Assembly (NCBI GenBank): GCA_022376925.1
Contig: JAIOJX010000028.1
Coordinates: forward strand, 67,731,001-67,795,000
Reading direction: 5' to 3'
Length of the DNA stretch: 64,000 nt
Origin: Tragulus kanchil
Lineage: Eukaryota; Chordata; Mammalia; Artiodactyla; Tragulidae
Shown: positions 1-12,473 of the stretch, in pieces
How the letters are laid out: each line of letters opens with the position of its first letter
Numbering within the stretch: position 1 is the stretch's first letter
Program-made: the position numbers and the translations under genes
Notes under the pieces: generated by a model
Told to the model about the DNA's origin: nothing
The model's input: only the letters and a program-made list of their open reading frames with translations
Database searches by the model: none

Positions 1-648
1 CACATTTATTGCACTGGAAATACATAAAGTTGCCCTGTAATGTCACTACCACACTGAGTTCTGTCTCATTAATTCCAAAGAAGCACTATATGAGTTTTAT
101 GGTAATTTCGACAAATTAAATTTCTTGGTGTTTTAATTTGGATTTTGTAATCTTTCTTGTCAAATACTTATTTAACCTCACAAATGCTAACTTTCTAATA
201 ATTAATTGGTATTCAATTATCATATAACTGGTAGGGTTATAATCTCTAAATGAGATTTTATTTCATTTAAAATAAATGCTCATTTTAATTTATTTTCCAG
301 TGTTGTAGTGGGAGTTTTTATGCTTGAGATGGTGAACTTGGTAGTTTTTATCACCTGCACGAGCAAAGTTAACCTTTAAGATTAGTAGGAAATTTAAGTT
401 TCATTCTTGCTGAAAACTGCTCTTAAATTTCCTTTTCTTTCTAAAACATAAATCCAAATCACATACCTTCCCCCCTTGGAAATTTAGATAGAATCATTTG
501 GCTTATGACATAATTAATGAATATAAAGATAACAAAATGTGAAGACTAAATTTCAGTGCACTGATCTAAACACTATTTTTTCCCTCAATTAAAAATAGCA
601 AGAATCATAATATATATTCTTTTACTTATAATGTATCACTCTTTCGTA
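1..648. other. Unique AT-rich intergenic or intronic DNA
   Basis: No open frame of note, RNA gene or repeat family that I recognise. The sequence is AT-rich with short A and T runs, as in a mammalian gene desert or long intron. Confidence 0.6.
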
Positions 649-838
649 AGAGATGCAGCAGACACAGACACAGGTTCAATCCCTGGGTTGGGAAGATCCC
701 CCGGAGAAGGAAATGGCTACCCACTCCAGTAGTTTTGCCTGGAGAATCCCATGGGCAGAGGAGTCTGGAGGGCTGTTCTTTTTGCATGGTGTCACAAAGA
801 GTCAGACACGAGTGAAGCCATTGAGCATTAGCATGAGC
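649..838 (+). mobile_element. Bov-tA/Bov-A SINE, 5' truncated
   Basis: Contains the Bov SINE body: a region reading caggttcaatccctgggttg, the block around ggagaaggaaatggctaccc, then the actccagtagttttgcctgg block and the cacaaagagtcagacacgag 3' end shared with BovB. The tRNA-like head is missing. The 67-residue open frame lying in it is incidental. Confidence 0.85.
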
Positions 839-841
839 ACT

Positions 842-1740
842 CTTAAATTTCCATGAGAAGAATCACCTGGATGCTTGTTTAAAAAATACCACTTCCTGGA
901 GTTTTCTTGGAGATTCTGATTTACTAGGATGGAAATGTGGCCATTGAATGTGTATTTTTATTAAGGACCAAATAATTTAAATTACCAGGGAAGGTAGGGG
1001 AATGCTATTATGAAATTAAGATCTGCTCAAAGAGGTTTCAGAACCGCTTGTGCCAAAACAAGACTGTAAATCAATGTGCTTAACTTTGATTGCACCTTAA
1101 AAACACTCTTCGAGATCTCAATATCCAAGGCATGCCCCAACCACTTATAGCAATCTCTAAAGTGAGACCCAAGGGTCAAAATGAGTGATTGGGAAACTAC
1201 CTTGTAAAAAGGTGGAATGGTCGTGCCTAGTAGTGGCAGAGAATTTGAACAGATTTGAAAGTGAAAGGTCAGGATAAGAGAGACAGAACATGTTGGGAAT
1301 GGTAGCAGCCTGTGTGAAATGGTAGATGAGAATAAAGTTTTCTCATACAAAGTAGTCAGAGTTGTCTCTAATACGTTGTTAATTGAACAAAAACCAAAAG
1401 AAATATGAAGGAAAAGGATAAGTGAAACTTTAACCAGGGACCTAGAACTGATGACCTGTCTTCATGAAATGAAACACAGGTGCCCATGTCATGCATGGTT
1501 GCGTCTGATGACAATACATTTCCTTAGCACCCGAAGAGACCAAATGTCTACAGGGTAGAAATCACCCAAATATGATTGTAGGAAGAATTTCCTGAAGACA
1601 AGCTTTCACTTCCCTAGAACTGGCAAGTGGACTGTGTGGGTTTCTTACCAATGTAATTCCTATAGTCTATAAATGGAGGCTAACTGGAATTATATACACA
1701 CATATATTTTAGATTTTGCTTATCCTGATAGAGAAGAAAC
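842..1740. other. Unique DNA, no recognised gene
   Basis: The first 100 bases weakly resemble an old MER20-type hAT element, but I cannot support this. A 107-residue minus-strand frame at 1027-1350 has no recognisable domain and lies in ordinary AT-rich sequence. Confidence 0.5.
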
Positions 1741-3858
1741 TGCAGAGAAGCAGTTAAATTTTTAATGGAAAATTCTCTATCATTTTGACTCACTAAGATC
1801 TATTTCTTTTGATGAACAAAAACGTTTTACTGGTACTAGTGTACAAGAAAGAATAAGAAAATAAAACATTACATGAACATATCTCATTCTTTGACCCACT
1901 GAGCTGTACTCTCTAAAATTGGAATGGGAAATTGAAGCATTAAATATTTAGAATAGGTGGAGCAAATTTTGAGAGACTGTTTGGTCAATTAAATATGAGA
2001 AGGGAAAGCAGAGAATGCACATATTTTACATTTTTCTGCTTTGTTTAGCCTGGGGCCAGGATCAAATTTGTGCATGCCAGTAGAGGAAGGTGTCACCCCA
2101 TGAAGCCTGCTATTTCAATCATTAACTTGGAGCACATTCCTAAAGATACTTTGGGAGTAAGTTATAACCTCATGTCATAAAACCCAAACAGGGCTAAGTG
2201 TAAATGAAGTCTATTGGTACATTGTAATGGTAGTCTGTGATCCTTTACCTGAAAGATTCAATCATACTTTCCTGGAAATGGGGCATAGGAGAGACATTGG
2301 CAAGTCTGTTGTTACTGTTTACTTTATGAGTAAGCACTAGAGAACCATACCATGGCTTGGAAGGTATGGCTAAAAACAAGTACTAAATGGAAAGGCAGAG
2401 AGAGTGGCAAATGGGAAGGCCTCCTAGGAAGGGATGCAATTATAGTGTCCCCCAAGAAAGATAGTTAGAGAAAGAAAGCAATACTCTCTCCTGTAATGTG
2501 TGTTGACTAGTGGCTGATATTGGGAGAAGCCTCTTGAATTGTTTTGTGCAGAGAACAGAAACAGATGCCTGGTGAATCAAGAATTCTTCCTACAAACTCT
2601 ATAATAGAATTCTCTCTGCTATTGGAAACCAGCTAGAGCTACAGTTTGGCTCATCACCTGTAGCCTCTACTTACCCCTTTGGTTTTTCAGGCATCCTGAG
2701 AGAAATTCTGCCATTAGTTTAAAAGGAAGAAAGACACCCAAGTCTAAATATATTTTAAAAATCATACAGACTAAATTTGATAGAATGACTTTGTATACGA
2801 TAAAAAAATCGGAAAAATGCAGAGAAGCAGTTAAATTTTTAATGGAAAATTCTCTATCATTTTGACTCACTAAGATCTATTTCTTTTGATGAACAAAAAC
2901 GTTTTACTGGTACTAGTGTACAAGAAAGAATAAGAAAATAAAACATTACATGAACATATCTCATTCTTTGACCCACTGAGCTGTACTCTCTAAAAATTGG
3001 AATGGGAAATTGAAGCATTAAATATTTAGAATAGGTGGAGCAAATTTTGAGAGACTGTTTGGTCAATTAAATATGAGAAGGGAAAGCAGAGAATGCACAT
3101 ATTTTACATTTTTCTGCTTTGTTTAGCCTGGGGCCAGGATCAAATTTGTGCATGCCAGTAGAGGAAGGTGTCACCCCATGAAGCCTGCTATTTCAATCAT
3201 TAACTTGGAGCACATTCCTAAAGATACTTTGGGAGTAAGTTATAACCTCATGTCATAAAACCCAAACAGGGCTAAGTGTAAATGAAGTCTATTGGTACAT
3301 TGTAATGGTAGTCTGTGATCCTTTACCTGAAAGATTCAATCATACTTTCCTGGAAATGGGGCATAGGAGAGACATTGGCAAGTCTGTTGTTACTGTTTAC
3401 TTTATGAGTAAGCACTAGAGAACCATACCATGGCTTGGAAGGTATGGCTAAAAACAAGTACTAAATGGAAAGGCAGAGAGAGTGGCAAATGGGAAGGCCT
3501 CCTAGGAAGGGATGCAATTATAGTGTCCCCCAAGAAAGATAGTTAGAGAAAGAAAGCAATACTCTCTCCTGTAATGTGTGTTGACTAGTGGCTGATATTG
3601 GGAGAAGCCTCTTGAATTGTTTTGTGCAGAGAACAGAAACAGATGCCTGGTGAATCAAGAATTCTTCCTACAAACTCTATAATAGAATTCTCTCTGCTAT
3701 TGGAAACCAGCTAGAGCTACAGTTTGGCTCATCACCTGTAGCCTCTACTTACCCCTTTGGTTTTTTTCAGGCATCCTGAGAGAAATTCTGCCATTAGTTT
3801 AAAAGGAAGAAAGACACCCAAGTCTAAATATATTTTAAAAAATCATACAGACTAAATT
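1741..3858. repeat. Direct duplication 1 (offset 1,077 bp)
   Basis: Copy A is 1741-2777 and copy B 2818-3858. They are separated by a 40-base filler (2778-2817) absent from copy B's right flank. The filler looks like an error-rich reading of that flank: both contain tagaatga followed by a gataaa A-rich stretch. Copies differ mainly at homopolymers, for example five versus seven T before caggcatcctg. No repeat family or gene is recognised inside. Likely an untrimmed assembly overlap. Confidence 0.9.
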
Positions 3859-6069
3859 CTCTGACTAGAATGAACTGTGATAAATAAGTAAAAATAAAAT
3901 GTCCAGGCAATTAATGTCAACAATATGTGTAATGGCTTGACCATCATTGGCCAAGAGTTCAACCCCTATGTCAAGAGTTCAAAGGAATTTTAGGAGGATT
4001 CAGTTAACTCAGGTAGGCTGGAATATGGAGGACTGGCCTCAAGAACAGCCTGCTAATTTCTATTTCTGGCCAAGTTTGAGTACACACATGTCCTCTCCCT
4101 CAACAAACAGAAAAGAAGACAAACTATGTGAAACTGGGGTTTTCGCATAGGACATAGGACAGAAGGTAGCACAGTGTTGTGATGAAGAAAAACAATAAGC
4201 AAGATGAACCCAGTGTGTGATTGTCCTATCTTTCTGCTTGATGCTCTTCTGCAAAGTACCCAAAATGTGTGCGTGTGTGAGTGTGCATGTGCATGTGTGT
4301 GTGTGTGTGAAGAGGTATAGGGATGCAGGCAGAATGTAGTGATCTTGTTGAGTTGAGAAGACAGAGATGGAAGATCAGGAAAACTGAATGATTAGAATGG
4401 ATAGGACTAGTGATGGAGAGGAAGGAGATTATGCAGAGAGGATTCTCTTTGAATCTGTTACAGAATACTAATCTGGGCATACCTGAGTGAAACTACATGA
4501 GGCCAGCCAAAAACTCTCAGGGAGGTTGTAATTCAAATAATTCCCAAAATTTACACAAGACTAAGAGATGTTAAAGTTCTAACTAGCCAGATTGGAAGAC
4601 ATCCAACTGATTATCAGGTATGTTCAGTAAAGATCCTAGAAGAATCAGGCCTCAGTGATAGTAAAAAATCCTTGTGCAAACAGTGCATCTGACTTGTCAA
4701 GACAGAGCTTAACGACAAGCATGAAAAAGATAAAATTGATTCACGAGTTACTTGACTACCTAACTGTAAAGCTCAAAACTCTTCACAGAAAGGCAATAAA
4801 AGCCAGGATATAGGTAATAATGATCACCTTCTCATCAGAAATAGTGCAAGTCAGAAAGTAATGCAATAATATTTTAAGAGTGCTGATAAAACAAAACACG
4901 CTGTTAACTTACCCCTTTGGTTTTTTCAGGCATCCTGAGAGAAATTCTGCCATTAGTTTAAAAGGAAGAAAGACACCCAAGTCTAAATATATTTTAAAAA
5001 ATCATACAGACTAAATTCTCTGACTAGAATGAACTGTGATAAATAAGTAAAAATAAAATGTCCAGGCAATTAATGTCAACAATATGTGTAATGGCTTGAC
5101 CATCATTGGCCAAGAGTTCAACCCCTATGTCAAGAGTTCAAAGGAATTTTAGGAGGATTCAGTTAACTCAGGTAGGCTGGAATATGGAGGACTGGCCTCA
5201 AGAACAGCCTGCTAATTTCTATTTCTGGCCAAGTTTGAGTACACACATGTCCTCTCCCATTAACAAACAGAAAAGAAGACAAACTATGTGAAACTGGGGT
5301 TTTCGCATAGGACATAGGACAGAAGGTAGCACAGTGTTGTGATGAAGAAAAACAATAAGCAAGATGAACCCAGTGTGTGATTGTCCTATCTTTCTGCTTG
5401 ATGCTCTTCTGCAAAGTACCCAAAATGTGTGCGTGTGTGAGTGTGCATGTGCATGTGTGTGTGTGTGTGAAGAGGTATAGGGATGCAGGCAGAATGTAGT
5501 GATCTTGTTGAGTTGAGAAGACAGAGATGGAAGATCAGGAAAACTGAATGATTAGAATGGATAGGACTAGTGATGGAGAGGAAGGAGATTATGCAGAGAG
5601 GATTCTCTTTGAATCTGTTACAGAATACTAATCTGGGCATACCTGAGTGAAACTACATGAGGCCAGCCAAAAACTCTCAGGGAGGTTGTAATTCAAATAA
5701 TTCCCAAAATTTACACAAGACTAAGAGATGTTAAAGTTCTAACTAGCCAGATTGGAAGACATCCAACTGATTATCAGGTATGTTCAGTAAAGATCCTAGA
5801 AGAATCAGGCCTCAGTGATAGTAAAAAATCCTTGTGCAAACAGTGCATCTGACTTGTCAAGACAGAGCTTAACGACAAGCATGAAAAAGATAAAATTGAT
5901 TCACGAGTTACTTGACTACCTAACTGTAAAGCTCAAAACTCTTCACAGAAAGGCAATAAAAGCCAGGATATAGGTAATAATGATCACCTTCTCATCAGAA
6001 ATAGTGCAAGTCAGAAAGTAATGCAATAATATTTTAAGAGTGCTGATAAAACAAAACACGCTGTTAACT
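3747..6069. repeat. Direct duplication 2 (offset 1,160 bp)
   Basis: Copy A is 3747-4909 and copy B 4907-6069, joined with 3 bases of shared sequence (act). The first 110 bases were already duplicated by the previous event, so that stretch occurs three times (2671-2777, 3748-3858, 4908-5018). The unit contains a TG microsatellite. Frames of 67, 84 and 86 residues recur in both copies but show no domain. Confidence 0.92.
4266..4310. repeat. (TG)n-rich microsatellite
   Basis: An interrupted TG run with GTGCATGTGCATG variants, ending in about eight pure TG units. The second copy at 5426-5470 is the artefactual duplicate. Confidence 0.85.
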
Positions 6070-6953
6070 AAAAATCTGTATCTGTTGAAAATATCCCTAA
6101 TAAAGGCAAAATAAAAATATTTTCAGACAAACAGCAAATTCAAGACTTTATTACAAGGAGAGCTGCATAAGAAATGTTAGAGGAAATTTCTCAGGTAGAA
6201 TAAAATGATGGATACTCAGATCTAGCAAAAGGAATGAAGAGTGTCAAAAACACATTTTTACTACCTTAAGGAATCTTTAAAATATAATTCACCTGTAAAT
6301 GAAACAGTAACCATCAATGAAAGCAACTATAGAACTGGAGAAAATATTTGCTATTTCCATATTTGACAAAAGAAACTCTAGGAAATATACAGGAATTTTT
6401 AATTGCTATGCTACAGTTTGAACTATCATTTTGCTACAGGTATGTGATCATTGGGAGGAATTTGTACTTGGATGTGGAGATCTCTATGTTATTGACATTT
6501 TTATTATTTGAGTGTTGTTAAATATTTATTTACTCCAAAGGTGGCAATATGTTTTTCTATAAAGGGCAAGATAGTAGTATTTTAGATTTTGAGGACCATG
6601 GATTTTTGGTTATGTCTACAAACAGTCCTGACTTACTATTTTTCAGCTTTATGATGACATGAACTCAATACACACTCACTGGAAACTGTACTTTGAATTT
6701 TGAATTTTGTCTTTCTCTGTGCTTGGGATATGCAGTTAGATACTCTTTCATGCTGTTGGGCCATGACAGGGAGCCACAGTTCCCCACCATTCATGTGATC
6801 ACATGGGTAAACAACTGATACAATCCATACAACTATTATTTCTCACTTTTATTACCATAGTCAGTGAATTACATGAGATATTGAACACAAAAACAGTCTT
6901 TGTGTTAGATGATTTTGCCCAACTGTAGGCTAATGTGTGTGTTCTGAGCATGT
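6070..6953. other. Unique DNA, nothing recognised
   Basis: AT-rich single-copy sequence between the second duplication and the Bov-tA insertion. No coding frame or repeat family can be supported. Confidence 0.5.
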
Positions 6954-7203
6954 TTAAGGTAGGCTACATGTGTGTGTGCATGTGCTAAGTCACTGTAGTT
7001 GTGTGCAACTCTTTTTGACTGCAGTGCACCAGACTCCTTGCCCTCATGAGATTCTCTGGGTAAGAGTAACTGTAGTGGGTTGCCATGCCCATCTTCAGGG
7101 GATCTTCCTGACCCAGGGATAGAACCTATGTCTCTTCAATCTCATGCATTGGCGGGGGTGTTCTCTACAAGTAGTGCCACCTGGGAAACCCTTAAGGTAG
7201 GTT
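6954..7203 (-). mobile_element. Bov-tA SINE with target duplication
   Basis: Antisense Bov-tA: the gtgctaagtcactgtagttg head-side block, the ggggatcttcctgacccagg block and the cacctgggaaaccc end are readable at 6966-7191. Flanking ttaaggtaggct (6954-6965) and ttaaggtaggtt (7192-7203) form a near-perfect 12-bp target duplication. The next duplication begins almost exactly at this SINE's left edge, giving a second copy at 8140-8362. Confidence 0.9.
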
Positions 7204-9312
7204 AGGCTAAGTTATAGGGTTCAGTAGATTAGGTGTATTAAATACATTTTTGACTTATCTTTTCAAGTTACAGTGGATTTATTTTGACATAGTTCCATCA
7301 TAAGTCAAGGATGATCTGTATTCCAATCTCTTGTATGCTGCCCTAGACCATATATAAATGAATGCACAGCCATACTTGGCCCATGGGGCATAGTTTGCCA
7401 GTCTCTGGATCTCATCATATATTCTGTGATAAATTTTATTACACAAAAAAGACATTGGAAACTAAGAAATTAAAGAGGAAATTAATTGTCTTTAAAGATT
7501 TCATCAGCAGTTATTTTGCATACTGTATCTTATGTTTACATCTTCTGAAGTCACTAGGAAACTTACATTGTTTTTTATTATTTCAACTGATTTTCACTCA
7601 TGGTGGCTTCTTTCTTTGTTTATTTCAAAAATTTTAATTGTGAACTGTAGCTAACTTGTAAGAAATTGCGGCCAAGATTGAAGTTAGATTTCCAAGGAAG
7701 ATTTGCATTTACTTTTACTGAGTGCCAGTGTATGTAAATAATGTAAGACCATTTAAAATTTTTAGTTTGAGATTTTCCCAGCTACAATGATGGTTAACCC
7801 TAAGCTAAAAGTAGATTTATGATGTCAAATATTTAGGAGTGATTTTATTAGTAGTATTTTTTATTATCATCATCAACATCATTATCAATCTTTTCCATTC
7901 AGAGTCCAGGCAAACAGAAGTAAATTTCCATCTAATCTCTATATTGCTACATGGATTTTTCCCAGTCACTCTTTCACAAAGTGGACTTAAGTTCAGGAGC
8001 TCCATTTTGCACAGTTTCAAGACCTAGTCCTGAGAGCACTAGGACCATACATCTCTTAATCTCCATGTTCTCTAAGCATCTTATTAGTAATCAGTTGGAG
8101 TGTCTGTCTACTTGATTTCTGTGTATTTCTTGGTAGCTTCATGTGTGTGCATGTGCTAAGTCACTGTAGTTGTGTGCAACTCTTTTTGACTGCAGTGCAC
8201 CAGACTCCTTGCCCTCATGAGATTCTCTGGGTAAGAGTAACTGTAGTGGGTTGCCATGCCCATCTTCAGGGGATCTTCCTGACCCAGGGATAGAACCTAT
8301 GTCTCTTCAATCTCATGCATTGGCGGGGGTGTTCTCTACAAGTAGTGCCACCTGGGAAACCCTTAAGGTAGGTTAGGCTAAGTTATAGGGTTCAGTAGAT
8401 TAGGTGTATTAAATACATTTTTGACTTATCTTTTCAAGTTACAGTGGATTTATTTTGACATAGTTCCATCATAAGTCAAGGATGATCTGTATTCCAATCT
8501 CTTGTATGCTGCCCTAGACCATATATAAATGAATGCGCACAGCCATACTTGGCCCATGGGGCATAGTTTGCCAGTCTCTGGATCTCATCATATATTCTGT
8601 GATAAATTTTATTACACAAAAAAGACATTGGAAACTAAGAAATTAAAGAGGAAATTAATTGTCTTTAAAGATTTCATCAGCAGTTATTTTGCATACTGTA
8701 TCTTATGTTTACATCTTCTGAAGTCACTAGGAAACTTACATTGTTTTTTATTATTTCAACTGATTTTCACTCATGGTGGCTTCTTTCTTTGTTTATTTCA
8801 AAAATTTTAATTGTGAACTGTAGCTAACTTGTAAGAAATTGCGGCCAAGATTGAAGTTAGATTTCCAAGGAAGATTTGCATTTACTTTTACTGAGTGCCA
8901 GTGTATGTAAATAATGTAAGACCATTTAAAATTTTTAGTTTGAGATTTTCCCAGCTACAATGATGGTTAACCCTAAGCTAAAAGTAGATTTATGATGTCA
9001 AATATTTAGGAGTGATTTTATTAGTAGTATTTTTTATTATCATCATCAACATCATTATCAATCTTTTCCATTCAGAGTCCAGGCAAACAGAAGTAAATTT
9101 CCATCTAATCTCTATATTGCTACATGGATTTTTCCCAGTCACTCTTTCACAAAGTGGACTTAAGTTCAGGAGCTCCATTTTGCACAGTTTCAAGACCTAG
9201 TCCTGAGAGCACTAGGACCATACATCTCTTAATCTCCATGTTCTCTAAGCATCTTATTAGTAATCAGTTGGAGTGTCTGTCTACTTGATTTCTGTGTATT
9301 TCTTGGTAGCTT
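6966..9312. repeat. Direct duplication 3 (offset 1,171 bp)
   Basis: Copy A is 6966-8139 and copy B 8140-9312. The unit holds the Bov-tA and about 950 bp of unique AT-rich DNA. The copies differ by a GC dinucleotide (aatgcaca near 7361, aatgcgcaca near 8532). Open frames of 62-93 residues occur in both copies and are not genes. Confidence 0.92.
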
Positions 9313-11630
9313 CTGAATTGAGATGTGAAATATTGGTGTAGTTTATTAGGCCTCTTGAAATTTCAACACTATTAAAATTATAAACTCCCTCACAATAAAA
9401 AATGTTCGTGTATTTGAACATTTGCATAAAAGTGAAAATGGTGGAGAGGTCCTCTGGAGATAATCCCTGGACTCCTTAGAGTCAAGTTTCAAGAGTATCT
9501 ATTAATTATTAGTTTATTTGAAGTTTGAGGGTTTTTTGGTTAAAATCAAATTCAACATTTAATTTTATTGTAAAATTATGTTTTCTAAGCACTTTATTAG
9601 AAATCTATATTAATCCCTTACTTTAAAAATAGAATTTTGTGGGTATGTTGGGATGGAGAAATATGAATAATGATTAGAGGTTTTCCAATTACACCTAGAA
9701 GTGGCATTGTTGGCAATTAAGCAAAATGTTCTGGTTGCCTTGCTAATTTTGTGGTGGTATTTCCTGCTATAGATTGTGTTGATAGTTTGAAGGAACAGTG
9801 GTCAAGGAAGGGTTTATACAATGTGGCTCCTTTTTCCATTTTTCATTTGTTGATGTCTGTGAAATTTTTGCTTTAACACTGGATTCTTTGGATTATACAG
9901 TAATGAAGTAAGAGTTTATTTTAGCATCCTAAGTTTGAAGAGAAATCTTTCAATTGAACAATAGTTTCAATAAAATATTTAGGATTGTATAACATATGTT
10001 AAAGTTATCTTTATTTTATCTTTTAAGCAGTCTCTAGAGGGCCATGTTTATATCAAGATTTTAAATGACATTAATTAGAGTAGCATTTCAGAATATTCAT
10101 AAATTAATAATACATTTGAAAAAAGATCTCTATGGCTAAATGAATTGGTAATGTTCTGTGTTAAACTGAGTGAAACAGGTTTCTTTACAGTGTGATTTTT
10201 CAGAAACTTTGAAATACAAGTAGAGTAGTGTGAATTTCTAAAATAAGGTATAACAAGCTGCAGTTTGTACTGTAATTTAAATATGAAATCCTTTTCTCTT
10301 GGTGCTTCTCCTGGGATGATAGATGTAGAGCAAATTTGTATCCTTTTTATACTACTCTTCTTTCTGTTTAAATATGAAGGAAAATGTATACATATATATT
10401 GTCATGAATATTTATTCTTTTTCTTCATTGGATATATAGAAATTTAATTAGTGCTTACAATGGAAGCTATGTATACAGAACATCGGAAGAGTAAAGTGTT
10501 TTTAATATAAATCTAAATTATCAAGATGACTAATAAGTATAATTTGTCATATAATACTTTCTCATTTCTGTTTAGCCTAAATCTCCCCAAACAAATTGAT
10601 AGATGGCAGATACCAGGACCAAACTGCTCATGGTCAAATCCTCAAATGGATTAAATAGATAAGCTATTGCCTAAAACATATACGTACGCGTGCAGAACAA
10701 GTTTTCCTCAGTGGGTTGAATAGATGAAAATTTAAGATGCTAACTACATATATTAATACTATGTCTTCTTCTGTAATAATAGGTTATTTATTATCTATGA
10801 AAAACTTTACTTAGTTTTAATAAAACTCAATAACTAAAATTTAAATAAGGTCTTAAATATTTTAAAACACAGCACCAAAATCTTTGAAAATATTGCATCA
10901 TTTCTGCTGACTCTCATGTGGTCACCAGGTGGTAGACCTTACGAATAACTCTATTTTTTTAGTTTATGGTATTATATATATTAACATCTGGGAAGTTTCA
11001 ACCAGCTTCCTCTGTGGAGAATGATTCTCCAGTATCTTGAAGAAGGAGTATGTTTTATCCCTATCATATCACATCTTGTAAGGAATAGATGAATTTAGTT
11101 TTAAAAACAAAAATAAGTCACGCGAGTGGTAACTGGTAGAGAGGGCTGACAGTCTTGTTCTCCATACCTTTGTCTTGGCTAAAGCGGGCAGTGGTCTCCT
11201 GGTCTGTGCTGTCTGGCAACTGTCTCCTTGCTCAAGATCCCATTGAACCTTCACTGGTCTCTTTTAGAACTCATGGATGTTTTCCAGTGTACCTCGGTAG
11301 TTTGCTCACCTCCTTTATTTACTAGGAAACTGCACTACATACAAAGAATGCATTGTAGCGTTAATGGAGGGGAAATGAAAATAATCTGAGGACATTCCTC
11401 TCTGCAGAGGTTTGGCTTTGCTTCATGCTTGTCTTTATTTCAGTTTACTATAGACTGTTGTCATAACGTTTTGCTAGGAAAAGGGTCATTGGTGTTTTTG
11501 CCCTTTGGTGAAAAAACCCATCAACCAGCAATCTTCAGAATGCTAACTCCTAATTAAACTTGTGCCCTGTTGTTAATATCTAGCCCTAGTGACAGCAGCT
11601 GTAGCTGTTGGTTCACTCTTTCACTTCAGT
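9313..11630. other. Unique AT-rich DNA
   Basis: 2.3 kb of single-copy sequence with no repeat family or gene that I recognise. Minus-strand frame 11069-11254 (61 residues) has no recognisable motif. A CTCF-like core (tcaccaggtggtag) lies at 10922-10935 but is weak evidence alone. Confidence 0.5.
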
Positions 11631-11854
11631 GTGTACTGTGCTAAGACGTATTAGTCAGGTCTGACTCTTTGAGATTCTGTGGACCGTAACCCACCAGGTT
11701 CCTCTGTCCATGGGATTTTCCAGACAAGAATAGTGGAATGGGTTGCCATGACCTCCTCCAGGGGATCTTCCCCACCCAGGGCTCGAACCCACATCTCTTA
11801 CGTCTCTTGCATTGGCAGGCAGGTTCTTTACCAGTAGTGCTACCTGGGAAGCCC
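11631..11854 (-). mobile_element. Bov-tA SINE
   Basis: Antisense Bov-tA with most of its length: gtgctaagacgtattagtca, tctgtccatgggattttcca, ccaggggatcttccccaccc and gctacctgggaagccc are all recognisable. No clear target duplication. Confidence 0.88.
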
Positions 11855-11908
11855 ATTTCCTTCTACCTTATATATATTCTAGAATACACATATGCACATC
11901 AAGTACAT

Positions 11909-12440
11909 GGGCTTTCCTGATGGCTCAGCAGTAAGGAATCTGCTGGGAATGCAGGTGATACAGGAGACCTGCATTCTATCCCTGGGTTTGGAAGATCTCC
12001 TGAAGGAGGACATAGCAACCCACTGCAGTATTCTTTTTTTAAAAAAAAAAAAAACAAACTTTTTTTGGGGGGGAGGGGCCACTTCTATTGATCTTTCATT
12101 TATTTATTTCCGTCCATCTTTGTTCTTTGGCCTGTGTGAGCCTCCCATCACAGTGGCCTCTCTCGCTGCAGAGCACCGGCTCTGGGCGCATGGGCTCCAG
12201 AGCACCAGCTCGGTAATTGGGCACATCAGTCCAGCCGCTTCACGGCACATGGGATCTTCCCAGGCCAGGGATCGAACTGGCACCCCTTGCACTGCAAGGC
12301 AGTGTCCTTACCCACTGGACCACCAGGGAAGCCCCCACTGCAGTATTCTTGCCCAGAGAACCCAATGGACAGAAGAGACTGGTGGGCTATACAGTTCAAA
12401 GGGTTGCAAACAGTCAGACACAACTGAGCAACTGAGCACA
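11909..12440 (+). mobile_element. Bov-tA SINE split by a younger SINE
   Basis: The left part (11909-12035) runs from gggctttcctgatggctcag to the cccactgcagtattctt block. The right part resumes at 12334 and ends with cagacacaactgagcaactg. The halves are separated by the antisense CHR-like SINE at 12036-12333. The 201-residue plus-strand frame 11892-12497 reads across both SINEs and is not a gene. Confidence 0.9.
12036..12333 (-). mobile_element. CHR-like tRNA-derived SINE nested in Bov-tA
   Basis: Antisense copy, reading from a short T/A-rich 3' tail to the tRNA-like head (cagtgtccttacccactgga, then ccaccagggaagcc). The B-box equivalent is gggatcgaac. It is flanked by a perfect 17-bp target duplication, cccactgcagtattctt, at 12019-12035 and 12334-12350. 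The middle resembles CHR-2, but the 3' third (tctattgatctttcatttat, then tccgtccatctttgttcttt) does not match the CHR consensus I know. Confidence 0.9.
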
Positions 12441-12473
12441 TATCAAATACACATATGTAGTTTTACTATAAGC

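Noticed and set aside
858..960. MER20-like hAT remnant
   Set aside because: Only short phrases (aatcacctggatgcttgttt, gattctgatttactaggat) fit; too diverged to call by eye.
1741..6069. A biological satellite or tandem gene-array interpretation of the duplications
   Set aside because: Each unit is a different sequence repeated only twice (three times where duplications overlap). A satellite or gene array would repeat one unit many times.
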